Below, piece after piece: positions 49,616-62,475 of a stretch of 64,000 nucleotides of DNA. The stretch is from Pardosa pseudoannulata (Eukaryota > Arthropoda > Arachnida > Araneae > Lycosidae). The stretch covers positions 42,757,124 to 42,821,123 of the forward strand of contig CM063506.1 of the NCBI GenBank assembly GCA_032207245.1, read 5' to 3'. The notes beneath the pieces are model-generated. The model saw only the letters and a program-made list of their open reading frames with translations, had not been told where the DNA came from and ran no database searches. How positions within the stretch are numbered: the first letter of the stretch is position 1; each line of letters starts with the position of its first letter. The position numbers and the translations under genes were made by a program.

Positions 49616-50271
49616 TGTAATAATATCCTATGTTATCTGTCCATCTGTCCTCGAATTTATGAAGTAGTTGGACCTGGAATGGATAGAGCATCCATAGTAG
49701 TTTCTTGATGAGTTAGGGTTAGCAAAATTCAAAGCGAGTAAAGTTTATCTTTTCCGAAACTATAGATCCGATTTCAAAATAAATTGATATGAATAAGCTT
49801 CGTATCACAGCGAAAAATACTGTTATCTTTACAATGCTCGAAATCCACCCCTTCCATCTGTTCGAGTGTTCAATACCATTATATCAAGCCCCATTTTAAG
49901 AGCAGGCTATTAAATTTATCAATTTATCGCATAATAAATAGATAAAAATAACAATTTGTTTCTAGCATTATGACGTTATTCCTTTAACTATCTCATTTAA
50001 TCATTTATTTTACAATATTTAAATATTTTCTGCATTATTTCCATACATTTTAACACTAAATTATATATTGCGTAAATAATTTTCTTTTATATTTGGCTTA
50101 AATAATAGATTAGATACATATGTGATAATTTTCACTGATTATTTTTGTTGAAAGATAATTTTCATCCAAAAAAGAAATCCATTTTTTTTTTTACTTACCT
50201 CATAGGGTACTTTACAATTCTGGGAAATTAAAAATTTTACTGATACCGTCATATGCCGGGCTATATGCTAG
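49616..50271 (+). mobile_element. Helitron-like element, second copy
   Basis: From TAATAATATCCTATGTTATC it follows the 17923 element closely (CTGTCCTCGAATTTATGAAG, TTGGACCTGGAATGGATAGA) to the 3' end, which has a slightly mismatched hairpin (ACCGTCATATGCCGGG) and CTAG at 50268-50271 followed by T. The extreme 5' TC is altered. Confidence 0.8.
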
Positions 50272-50335
50272 TCTTATAACAATTTAAATTACAATTAATA
50301 AATTAATATGTGTATCTACAAACCTATACTTGCTA

Positions 50336-50372
50336 ACATATAGCCCGTCATATGACGAGCTATATGTTAGTA
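50336..50372. mobile_element. Orphan Helitron 3' hairpin
   Basis: AACATATAGCCCGTCATATG continues as ACGAGCTATATGTTAGT, an almost perfect palindrome equal to the terminal hairpin of the Helitron copies but without the rest of the element. The expected CTAG reads TTAG. Confidence 0.6.
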
Positions 50373-50642
50373 ATGTATATTTGACAATAAAAATTTTCTG
50401 TTCATTATCAAATTCAATTTTGTTGGTATTTTGCTAAGAAAAGTTGCCCGTTCTCGCGTAACTCTGGTTAAGGCCTATGACCATATGATGAAAAAATTAA
50501 TTTACATTACATGATTGCATTTTTAGTTCATTACTTTTAACCATTCTTACACAGGCAGAAACGCGAAACTAGAAATTATTAGTTACAAAAATTCCTTCAT
50601 ATTGAATCATACAAATTTCTCTTTTTCTTTTTTATCTTTGTA

Positions 50643-51631
50643 CGAGGATTGGAACTTTAATGGTGACAAATATTTATTTACAGGAAATACAAAAGTGATT
50701 TATGTCATCATGTTTTACAGTCCTTCAATATAATCCATATCTTTATGATAACCCTTTTCCAACGATGTGAAAGTCGCAGAACACCTGTAGCAACTCCTGT
50801 TCTCTTGATAGTTCGAATGGACCGGTCTATTGCCGCAAGAATCTCTGGAAGAGTTCTGAAGCGAATGCCACGAAGTGGTACCTTATGTAGCCTCCACTCT
50901 ATGGCCAATTGTTCTCCACTTCCTGATGGGGACCTTGAATGATGGTTCTAGGGTTGCATCCACACGTTGGGCTACTAAATGAGCCCAACATGTGGATTCA
51001 TCCGTAGGGTCTAATGCGCACTTCAGTTGCGCATCTGGCTGCCTTTGATCTTTGGAGAAAAACCACCAAGGCTATTTTATCGTCTGCTATCATCAACCAC
51101 GATAAACCATATCCCCTCCAGACGACGGTGATGGCTTGCAGTGGACCATAGTGTGGAGGGGCCTTTAGGAATCAAGTCAAAGTCACAAGGGCTAAATGTG
51201 GGAGTATGGTGGATGGTACAGTACTTTCCAGCCCCACCGATCCAACAAAAAATAAGTCACAGCCTGCGCTGTGCGAGGCCGAGCATTATCATGCAAAATG
51301 ATAAGGGCTTTCCGCAAAAAGTGTCACCGTTTTTTTTCTCAAAGCTGGCCCGAGATGGTACTCCAAAAATGAGCAGTAATACTGTGCATTGACGGTCTGT
51401 TGTGAGGGAACGGTAAGCATTAGGATGACACCATAACAGTCTTACTTTAGACAAACTAGTACAAGGATCAGTTCTTCGCGTGACTCCGCATGCATGTTAC
51501 GTAGGAAGGACGAGTCTTTTTGCTGAGAGGTAAGGTAGATATGTAGCTCACGCTTGTATAAGCGATAGTCTTTGGTTTTGTTGCGTATCGTTTTTACAGC
51601 AGTGTTACCGCCATTAAAGTTTCAACCCTCG
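50643..51631 (-). mobile_element. Mariner-related element, minus strand
   Basis: TA-flanked termini CGAGGATTGGAACTTTAATG (left) and, reversed, CGAGGGTTGAAACTTTAATG (right) form inverted repeats. The interior encodes a decayed transposase. The two frames at 50745 and 51141 on the plus strand are shadows. Confidence 0.83.
50700..51480 (-). pseudogene. Mariner-like transposase remnant
   Basis: On the minus strand, near 51300-51210, one frame reads LHDNARPRTAQAVTYFLLDR and then WGWKVLYHPPYS. This is the second catalytic Asp region and the approach to the third one in mariner-type transposases. Stops replace the PDLSPCD-type block that should follow. Near 50700-50908 an open stretch with HKVPLRGIRFRTLPEILAAI and RSIRTIKR resembles the C-terminal region of such proteins. 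The N-terminal half is largely unrecognisable. It is dead and belongs to a lineage different from the mariner at 45633, judging by the different inverted repeats. Confidence 0.72.
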
Positions 51632-51639
51632 TATATGGA

Positions 51640-52024
51640 ACCTAGACTACAATATTTTAATATATTGTGTAGGTATATTGATTTATTTCTTTATAAGATT
51701 TAATAATAAAAATATGTCAAAACCTAACACACCTAAGTTATACTTTTTGTTTCAGTACTTGATTATTGGGGAAAATTATGGGACACTTTTGTTTCGTGGG
51801 TTAGTAACGATAATGAAAACTAAAGTATACAAAATGTAAAAAGTTAAAAAATATTGCATTTCACAGACATTTTTTCCCTTTAGAAATTGTGTTGCTTTAG
51901 GAGCATTTAAAAATTAAAAAATGTTTAATAATAATAAAAATAATTTGAAAAATTGTTATTTTTTTAAGAAACATCAAATTTGTGTTATACGCACTTTCAT
52001 AAATATCTCTCGATTAATTTAAGA
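51640..52024. repeat. Copy 2 of the long-period repeat
   Basis: It matches 48053-48260 and 55132-55320 (ATTGATTTATTTCTTTATAA, GGACACTTTTGTTTCG, AACTAAAGTATACAAAATGT). The spacing from copy 1 is about 3.6 kb. Confidence 0.6.
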
Positions 52025-52365
52025 CAGTGTTTCCCAAAATGAAGTAAGCGTATCTCCGGGGGTACAATAAGAGTTTGATGGGGTTACAACTGAGACGAAA
52101 GTCAACTCCCTGAAAATCACGCCACTCTGTCTAAAACGAAAGAAGGTCCAATCATCTGTGGAGAAGTAGACTGGTTTCCTTCTCTTCGTGAGTTTATAAC
52201 AAGTTCGACTACTAAAATTGATGCTGATACTCTGAAATGCATAACACAGCATTTGGAGAGTTTGCAAGTGGGCTTGAAAAACAATTTCCCTGATTTTAAC
52301 AAAAATATTGAATGGATAAGAGATCCGTTTAACACTTGGCATGTGGATATAATTCACCGCCAACT
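52025..52365 (+). pseudogene. hAT transposase fragment (ZBED5/SCAND3-like) with a hAT end
   Basis: CAGTGTTTCCCAAAATGAAG at 52025 looks like a hAT terminus (CAGTG.TTCCCAA). It is followed directly by a coding remnant from about 52160 that reads DWFPSLREFITSSTTKIDAD, then LKCITQHLESLQVGLKNNFP and IEWIRDPFNTW. This is the middle region of the hAT-derived family that includes ZBED5 and SCAND3 proteins, just past the catalytic part. The frame is open for about 65 codons. The zinc finger, catalytic residues and dimerisation region are missing, so most of the element is deleted. No right terminus was found. Confidence 0.7.
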
Positions 52366-53708
<1,343 letters not shown>

Positions 53709-53886
53709 TGGTATTAATAAAACACACCCTCTTTTTTTTTTACGAGGGGTACTCAGCGTTACAAAAATATTAAAAGGAGTACATATATGTTAAAAGTTTT
53801 TGAAAAACTAGTTTAAGACTAAAATTGAGTATGAGTATGAAAAAATACATGTATACTTTATGTATACTAAAATTACATAAAGTATA

Positions 53887-54741
53887 CAGCGTTCCCTCGC
53901 CACTTCGCGCTTCATCTTTTGCGGCTTCAGTGCTTCGCGGGTTTTTCGAAAATATTCATCAAAATATAAAAATAAAAAATACAATTATACCGGCCGCCAC
54001 ATTGTGGAAAGGAGCGTTGTTTCATGTTGATGGACCAGAGAGAAGGTTCATTGCATGTCAAACAATTTAAGGAGTTGACTCAAAGTACATACCACGGACT
54101 CTTGAGATGACAAAGTCTGCAAATGATGAATAAAATGAAGGGGAAGAAGAAGAACAAACTGAAAAGCGTGGCCTTACCCCCTCCCCCGGAGGTTTGGCAA
54201 CAATTGTGCAATATGGAAGAACTTGCTTAAGACATTGACGACAATATGGTTCGAGCTATCGAGTTTAGCAATCGCGTGGAAGGAATTATAATTTTGTACA
54301 GGGGAATCTTGAAAGAAAAGGAAAGACAAAGTCAACAAGTACCCCCACCATGTTTCTCTCCAAGGTAAAGCTCTAGCAAGGCTCTACCGTCATCGTCTCC
54401 AGAAGAAGAGTCTCCGGGTAAGCCTAAATCTTCTATGAGTCCAGTAAGAACCTCTCCATCAACAAGACTCTTAGTCTCTCTCAGAAAGCAATGTTGATTA
54501 ATGTTTATTACTCTATAAGATTTCTTAATTAACCTTATTTATTAGCACTGACACGTTTAAGTAAATACCTTTACTGTTGTAATTTTTGTCATAAATGTGT
54601 AAAGTATGAATACTATTTACAGATTTAAAACATTTTTGTAGCCATATACACGAAATTCCTAGGGGCAAATCCGACTTCGCTGTTTTTCAGTTTTCGCGGA
54701 AGGTTCTGGTCGCCATTAACCTCGAAAATGAGGGATCACTG
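53887..54741. mobile_element. pogo/Tigger-like DNA transposon relic
   Basis: It is TA-flanked, starts CAGCGTTCCCTCGCCACTTC and ends (reversed) CAGTGATCCCTCATTTTCG. Internal CTTCGCGGGTTTTTCG and TTCGCGGAAGG words are typical of Tigger termini. The interior (about 54090-54400) contains coding-like, GC-richer sequence with stops that may be the acidic tail of a jerky/Tigger transposase; I cannot identify catalytic residues. The length of 855 bp against a normal 2-3 kb means it is internally deleted. The flanks both carry CATAAAGTATAC. Confidence 0.78.
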
Positions 54742-55560
54742 TACATAAAGTATACAAAGTAACTTAAAGGTAGTATTCTATCTGAAATCAATTTATTTCT
54801 TTTATAATGTTATGCAACGAAATTATGGTAAATTACTTACGTTTCTTTGCTTCTTATACTTAGATAATCACAGGTTTTTAGGCCTGTGACCACCTGAGGG
54901 AATTTTTATTGCATGATTGCATTTTCCCTTTCAGTACCTTGAACAATATTTACGAGAGAAAAAAACGAAAAATCTATAGTTATCAATCACAAAAATTACT
55001 CCCTTCAAAATTAACAAAAATAATATCTTAAAAGTGAATTATCTGATTAAAAATAAAGTAGAAAGTTGTATACTAAAACTTTTGTCCTTTTCTTCTTTAT
55101 ATAATGACTTTAGACTACATAAACACAATGCATTATATAGATATATTGATTTATTTCTTTATAAGGTGATATATTAATGATAAAAAGTATGTTAAAATCT
55201 AAAATAGCCTCAAACGAGAACGAAAATTACGATTTTTATCACAATAATCGATTATTTGAGGTAGTATATCTGGCACTTTTGCTTTACAGGTTAATAATTA
55301 TTATTAAAAAGCGACAAAGGTAAAAAAGATAGAAATCGGAAGATATTACAATTAACCAATACCTGATTCATTTCTACTCATTTTGTTCTTTTAGAAGCAT
55401 TTAAAAATAAATAATTCTTCGATGTGACAAATTGCTATTCATTGTGAAACATATTGCTAGTTATTACTAGTTCTCAAAAGACCGTGGATAAGTTTAGGAC
55501 TAAAATTCAATGCAATTATGAAAAAAAATATTTTAAGCATACTTGTTTTTTGCTAAAAAT
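54742..55560. repeat. Copy 3 of the long-period repeat
   Basis: 55132-55320 matches the blocks at 48053 and 51664. In addition 54880-54960 (AGGCCTGTGACCACCTGAGG, GCATGATTGCATTTT) matches 50470-50545. The copies are well diverged. Confidence 0.6.
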
Positions 55561-55574
55561 ATTTTTTTTAATTT

Positions 55575-56190
55575 CTAGAGAACAGCTGACAAGATGTATT
55601 ATTTTGAGGCATATTCTTTAAGCATACGTCGAAATCCGTCAATACCTAAATACTCAGTTCTAAAGGTTATGAATTGTATAATTTATCATCCCACTGAATT
55701 TAGGACAGAAAATCTCACCCCTGCAGCTAATCCGGTGTTTTGCAATTCAATGCAAATGAAAAAAACATGCATGCTTTAAATGTATTAAAATTTCTAACAA
55801 ACAGCTGACAAAACGTATTATTTTGAAGCATATCATTTAAGCTTAGTTCGAAATACGTCAATATCTACATATTCAGCAAATAAAAGTTCCTTTTGTTGAA
55901 ATGTTTTTTTTATTGTATTCACAATTGCGAGTAGATTAAAACTACATCCTTGAAAATCTCACCCCTGCAGCTAATCCCATGTTTTGCAATTCAATGCAAT
56001 TATGAAAAAAACATGCATGCTTTAAATGTATTAAAATTTCTAACAAACAGCTGACAAAACGTATTATTTTGAAGCATATCATTTAAGCATAGTTTGAAAT
56101 ACGTCAATATCTACATATTCATCAAAAGTTCCTTTTGTTGAAATGCTTTTTTCTATTGTATTCGCAATTGCAAGTAGATTAAAACTACAT
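55575..56190 (+). repeat. Tandem repeat of about 245 bp, 2-3 copies
   Basis: AATCTCACCCCTGCAGCTAA occurs at 55711 and 55955, and ACAGCTGACAAAACGTATTA at 55801 and 56047, with a diverged earlier copy at 55582. Spacing is 244-246 bp for the good copies. The open frame at 55594-55779 lies in the first copy and is not conserved in the others. Confidence 0.85.
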
Positions 56191-56243
56191 CCTTGAATTA
56201 TTCTTTAAGAAACTACAGTAGTTTCTTAAAGAATAATTCAAGG
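56191..56243. repeat. 53-bp near-perfect palindrome (26-bp arms)
   Basis: The arm at 56191-56216 (CCTTGAATTATTCTTTAAGA, then AACTAC) is exactly complementary to 56218-56243, separated by a single A at 56217. The right arm continues into AGGTTACAGAAA, which recurs near 56433 after another GAATAATTCAAGG-like word. Confidence 0.93.
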
Positions 56244-56669
56244 TTACAGAAACACAAAAGTAAACAAACAGCTCAGTAGCGTAGTACACACTGGTTTACA
56301 GAAAACCAGATTTGTTAAAGCTTAAATAATTAATGTTGCAAAGTAAAATTTTCTTTTGTTCAAGTGCTTTTTTCTTATTAACAAGTGCGAGTTGGGGAAA
56401 ACTACATCCATTGTTGTTTTTTAAACAATAATTCAAGGTTACAGAAATACAAAATTAAATAAACAGATCAGTAGCGTATTACATATAAACAGATTTCATT
56501 CAACTTAAATAATTGAAGATGCAAGGAAAAGTTTCTTTATAACAAATAGTTTCAGAGGCAAAAATAATTAAATATCACTCATTTAGGATTGAAGTAACTC
56601 ACATTCGCTTTCAACAAGATTTTTGGGATGCAAGACAAAGGGTGAGTGAGAAAAAATTACATCCACCCT

Positions 56670-57056
56670 CATGACGTAGTCAGAAATTTATGTCCAGAGG
56701 GACCAAATGAGAAAGACATTGCTATTTGTGAATGATGCTTCAGTAAAACAAAATTAAGATATTAAAACATGAGCTATGACAATTATCCATTTTGAACTCA
56801 AAAAGATTTAATGACATTGCTATCTTCCTAACTAGAAAAAGGAAAAATATAGCAGAATATAGAGAAAATGTTAAATTTTCGGTCAGCGGCTAGGCAAAAC
56901 TTTTTATAGCCAAAGCGGTTTTTTTAAAAATGTGTTCTTATACAGCTTGGCAGAGGGAACCTACACACACGAGGGACATATTCTTTTGACAAAATTGTTT
57001 TCTAGAATTCTGAAAGGGGGCCGGTCCTCCCAAATCACCCCTTGCCTACGGACATG
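56670..57056. mobile_element. Possible TIR element, CATG...CGTAG ends
   Basis: The left edge CATGACGTAGTCAGAAATTT and, reversed, the right edge CATGTCCGTAGGCAAGGGG are partly inverted copies. The class is unknown and the similarity is short. Confidence 0.35.
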
Positions 57057-58580
57057 TCCACCATACTTTATTAGTGTTCAGTTGAAACTACAGTAACACA
57101 AAAACAGCAAACTTATCAGAAGTATAGTACAGAAATGCCTACAAACTTTACATTTATATCTTCTATTTTTACATATTAACATTTTTATTGCAATATATAA
57201 TAATTAGCAGTTGGACTCTTTTATATAGTTCTGATACAGTGAAATAAGCGTTACAAAAAATCTAAAAATATACCGTTTAGTTTTTTTTTCAAAGGAAATT
57301 AAAGTTAATACGTATAATTTCATTTACAATATTGCTACATTTTCTCATTAAAAAGTATAAATTATTATAGTATTCGAATGTCTACCTAAAACTATTTAAA
57401 TACTGCAACCTATATGGTTGGAACTTTTCAGTCCGTTTCACAAAAATCTTAAAAATTATTTGGAACTAGTTATCTTCCCACGTAATGAGTAACAGAAATG
57501 CGTTCCAAAATGGAAAGATATTTAAATCCATATTTCACCTTTAATGTGAAACAAGTAACTTTCTCCCTGTATCCTTGGGGGTAAAGGGAGTAGGGGAGGG
57601 GATTATGTTCAAAGCTTGAGCGAACCCTCTCTGAGTCGAAAACAAATTCTGCGAGAGAAATCAGCTGAATCCGAAACCCAGCACTTCATTAGAAGTCGCT
57701 TAAACGACTTTTGTTCGCCTTCGGAGATTTAACTTTTAAAAGACTTTTCGCAGTGAAATAACTCACTTCGCCGGTCATCTCCTGTTAAAGTCTTAATGGC
57801 GAAGATTTGTGAACTGTATTTTATAGATCTTCGGAAAGTAATTGGGATCATTTCTGATACGACGCATCTTTGCGGAAAAAGAGCAAATAAGATTAGTACC
57901 AATAAGGGTCTTTCCTTTCCGACCCTGTCTTATGAATGATTTGTATCGCAGAAACTGAGAGGAAGAGTTAAATTTTTATTAGTAAATGTATAACTATGCA
58001 CTGTAACTGCAATATTGCTGTACGCTATAGCGTAGAATAGCATACAGAATTGAATAGATAATTATCCTAAAGCCATGCAAAGTTCCAATGCATAAATGTT
58101 TAATCTCGGTTGTAAGTTAATTAATTATAAAAAATACAGAAATATACGAAAAACAGTGTCACTACAGCAAAACTTTTTAGCTAGCCAAACTAGGTTGTTA
58201 TTTATTTAATTTTGTCAAGTTGGAGCAAACACTACAAAGTAAGCTTATTGACAAAATGTAGAATTGGGATTTGGAAATGTATACCTAATAGGTATTTGTT
58301 ATCTCTCATTTACCACAACCCAAAGGACACGTACGGTTGTAAATCTGTTGCTGTTTAGCCCCACCCGGACAGTACGTATAATCTAAGGAATTTTGCGGAG
58401 AGTATTATTGCCGTCACAAAGTGGGTCCTTGTAATTTTAATAATCGCAATATTTCTGTTTGGCCTTTTAGATGTATCGATTTGAATTCATTAAGACCCAT
58501 TAGTATTTTTTCTTCGGAAAAACATAAAATAAAATTACTTAATTTAGCTAATTACTATTTTTACTTCATTTTGATATAAA
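57057..58580. other. Unique region with a GC-richer patch at about 57540-57960
   Basis: No transposon ends or tandem structure were found. The patch 57540-57960 is noticeably richer in G+C and CG than the surroundings (for example GAGCGAACCCTCTCTGAGTC, AACTCACTTCGCCGGTCATC). It has no open frame of useful length and no clear splice or promoter arrangement. It could be a relic transposon or conserved non-coding sequence; I cannot tell which. Confidence 0.4.
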
Positions 58581-58585
58581 ATTTA

Positions 58586-60945
58586 GTTTCATATATATAT
58601 ATATATTTAAAAAGTTATCTTGCTGGTAAGTGAATTACATTTTTTTTTATTTTGTGTATGTTTTTGATAGGTCTTAAAATTTTCTTAAAATAAAATGACA
58701 AAATGGCTTAGTTAGAGTACTATTAAACAAATTGCAAAATTCATTCTAGAAGAAGTAGAATTGTTTGTTTTATGATTAATTAAAAAAGTTTCATATATGC
58801 CCATATTTTAATAGTTATTTTGCGGGTAAGTGAATTACATTTATTTAAATCTGTGTGTGTTTTTGATAGGTTTTAAAATTTACTTAAAATGACAAAATGC
58901 CTTAGTTAGAGTACTATTAAACAAACTGCAAAATTCATTCTAGGAAAACTAGAATTTTTTTGTTTTATGATTAATTAAAAAAGTTTCATATATACATATT
59001 TTTTTAAAGTTCTTGGCGGGTAAGTGAATTACATTTTTTTAGATCTTGTGTATGTTTTTTGATAGGTCTTAAAATTTACAAAATAATGACCAAAAGGGCT
59101 TAGTTAGAGTACTATTAAACAATTGCACATTCTAGAAGAAGTAGAAATTGTTGTTTTATGATAATTAAAAAAGTTTCATATATGCCCATATTTTAATAGT
59201 TATCTTGCGGGTAAGTGAATTACATTTTTTTTAATCTGTGTATGTTTTTGTTAGGTTTTAAAATTTACTTAAAATGACAAAATGCCTTAGTTAGAGTACT
59301 ATTAAACAAACTGCAAAATTCATTCTAGGAAAACTAGAATTTTTTTGTTTTATGATTAATTAAAAAAGTTTCATATATATATTTTTTAAAAGTTATCTTG
59401 CGGGTAAGTGAATTACATTTTTTTTATTTTGTGTATGTTTTTGATAGGTCTTAAAATTTACTTAAAATAACATGACAAAAGGGCTTAGTTAGAGTACTAT
59501 TAAACAAATTGCAAAATTCATTCTAGAAGAAGTAGAATTGTTTGTTTTATGATTAATTAAAAAAGTTTCATATATGCCCATATTTTAATAGTTATCTTGC
59601 GGGTAAGTGAATTACATTTATATAAATCTGTGTATGTTTTTGTTAGGTTTTAAAATTTACTTAAAATGACAAAATGCCTTAGTTAGAGTACTATTAAACA
59701 AACTGCAAAATTCATTCTAGGAAAACTAGAATTTTTTTGTTTTATGATTAATTAAAAAAGTTTCATATATACATATTTTTTAAAAGTTATCTTGCTGGTA
59801 AGTGAATTACATTTTTTTTTATTTTGTGTATGTTTTTGATAGGTCTTAAAATTTTCTTAAAATAAAATGACAAAATGGCTTAGTTAGAGTACTATTAAAC
59901 AAATTGCAAAATTCATTCTAGAAGAAGTAGAATTGTTTGTTTTATGATTAATTAAAAAAGTTTCATATATGCCCATATTTTAATAGTTATCTTGCGGGTA
60001 AGTGAATTACATTTATATAAATCTGTGTATGTTTTTGTTAGGTTTTAAAATTTACTTAAAATGACAAAATGCCTTAGTTAGAGTACTATTAAACAAACTG
60101 CAAAATTCATTCTAGGAAAACTAGAATTTTTTTGTTTTATGATTAATTAAAAAAGTTTCATATATACATATTTTTTAAAAGTTATCTTGCGGGTAAGTGA
60201 ATTACATTTTTTTTTATTTTGTGTATGTTTTTGATAGGTCTTAAAATTTACTTAAAATAACATGACAAAAGGGCTTAGTTAGAGTACTATTAAACAAATT
60301 GCAAAATTCATTCTAGAAGAAGTAGAATTGTTTGTTTTATGATTAATTAAAAAAGTTTCATATATGCCCATATTTTAATAGTTATCTTGCGGGTAAGTGA
60401 ATTACATTTATATAAATCTGTGTATGTTTTTGTTAGGTTTTAAAATTTACTTAAAATGACAAAATGCCTTAGTTAGAGTACTATTAAACAAACTGCAAAA
60501 TTCATTCTAGGAAAACTAGAATTTTTTTGTTTTATGATTAATTAAAAAAGTTTCATATATACATATTTTTTAAAAGTTATCTTGCGGGTAAGTGAATTAC
60601 ATTTTTTTTATTTTGTGTATGTTTTTGATAGGTCTTAAAATTTACTTAAAATAACATGACAAAAGGGCTTAGTTAGAGTACTATTAAACAAATTGCAAAA
60701 TTTATTCTAGAAAAACCAGAATTTTTTTGTTTTATGCCTAATTAAAAAAGTTTCATATATACATATATTTTAAAAGTTATCTTGCGGGTAAGTGAATTAC
60801 ATTTTTTTTTATTTTGTGTATGTTTTTGATAGGTCTTAAAATTTATTAAAATAAAATGACAAAATGGCTTAGAGCACTATTAAACAAATTGCAAAATTCA
60901 TTCTAGAAAATATAGAATTGTTTGTTTTATGATTAATTAAAAGGC
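58586..60945. repeat. Satellite of alternating 195/200-bp monomers (12 copies)
   Basis: GTTTCATATAT marks the start of each monomer at 58586, 58788, 58983, 59173, 59368, 59565, 59760, 59960, 60155, 60355, 60550 and 60750. Spacings of 195 and 200 (190-202 in older copies) alternate. Two monomer types alternate: type A has ATACATATTTTTTAAAAG, then GATAGGTCTTAAAA and AAGGGC or AATGGC; type B has GCCCATATTTTAATAG, then GTTAGGTTTTAAAA and AATGCC. The A-B dimer of about 395 bp is nearly identical in successive copies from 59368 to 60550. Every monomer contains GTAAGTGAATTACAT. Confidence 0.94.
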
Positions 60946-60960
60946 TTATAATAGCATTTG

Positions 60961-60995
60961 AGACTTAAAATCTGTATTATACAGATTTTAAGTCT
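60961..60995. repeat. Perfect inverted repeat (16-bp arms)
   Basis: AGACTTAAAATCTGTA at 60961-60976 is complementary to TACAGATTTTAAGTCT at 60980-60995 with a 3-base spacer. It lies 15 bp beyond the end of the satellite array. Confidence 0.9.
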
Positions 60996-61212
60996 ACACT
61001 AACAGTGTCTAAACTACATGCAGTGTCTTAAAATGACAATTATTCAAAAACTACGACATTTTATTTTAAAATTAGGTAATTTGTATTTAATGAGGATTGA
61101 TGATTGATTTGTATTTAATGAGAAATGATGATTCATTTATATTCTGTGGGGATAATTTGTTTACCACCGAAATATCGCTAAACATAAGAGTAATTATATA
61201 CTATGTTATACT

Positions 61213-61390
<178 letters not shown>

Positions 61391-61555
61391 GGCCTAAAAA
61401 GGGGTAGTTGGAAATTACGTGAGTTCCTCCACGAAAAATGAAAATGGCACAAGTTTTGCTTTTAAAAGAAAAGACGATTTAATAAACTTATTATTATCAA
61501 GAAAGACTGTTTTCCATTAGCCTTAACACAGGATCACTATATATTTATATATATA

Positions 61556-61730
61556 TATTACTTTGTAGCGGTAAAGGAAGTTTATATTAATCAAACGCAA
61601 TTAGCAGGCCCATACACACACACACACATATATGTATATATATATTATATATATATATATATGCATTTATATATATACATATATATACATATATATATAT
61701 ACATATATATATATATACATATATATATAC

Positions 61731-61804
<74 letters not shown>

Positions 61805-61857
61805 CTTTGTAATGGTAAAGAAAGTTTATACTAATCAAACTCAATTAGTAGACCCAT
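61556..61857 (+). repeat. 57-bp direct repeats around a CA/TA microsatellite
   Basis: TATTACTTTGTAGCGGTAAA and TATTACTTTGTAATGGTAAA begin copies at 61556 and 61800 (spacing 244). Each is followed by AGTTTATA.TAATCAAAC.C and ends at CCCAT. Between them is a (CA)n-(TA)n tract. Confidence 0.88.
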
Positions 61858-62475
61858 TCTTCTCAACATTCTACAAATGAAATGTTGAAATTTCTTTTTA
61901 AAACATTCAATACAAGAAAATTATTTTATTTCTTCACTGATGGAAATATTAGTATTTTTCTCAAAGGATGTTCCAAAGGGAACATTATTTAAAATTCTTA
62001 ACTCCTAGAATTTACGTAATCACGTCTTCGCTTTCAAAATCCCGCTCGTCTTTTATAAGTCTTCTCTCATTTCATCGGTAAACAACGGAAGCCAGGCATC
62101 TGCAGCCTCTGATCAGGGCACTTTTATGCTTAGTTTGTTTACAAGCAATGCGAGTTTTTTTTAAAAAGGAAGTAAAAGGCTTGTTATTGATCTGGGAAAA
62201 GAATTAGAAAGAGATAATTGGGAAATTTCTTTCCGGGGCATAGGCTGTTTTCGAAAAGTAACGGGAATGATCCATTTAAAAAATATATATGCTAGAAATT
62301 GCTTGGAAACTTTTATCAAATAATTGTATGACATAAATAAATATCTAGCAACAATCAATGTTTGATTTTATATTTGACTTTTGATTTTTGAATAAAAAAT
62401 TGTCTTCAATGAAGTAATTATTACAATTTTGTCGATTTTCCAAAATGACTAATCAATTCAAAGGTCATGCCTTTT
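61858..62475. other. Unique sequence, no gene recognised
   Basis: The part at about 62015-62260 is less AT-rich (CACGTCTTCGCTTTCAAAAT, CCAGGCATCTGCAGCCTCTG). I see no reading frame, repeat or transposon end that I can support. Confidence 0.4.
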
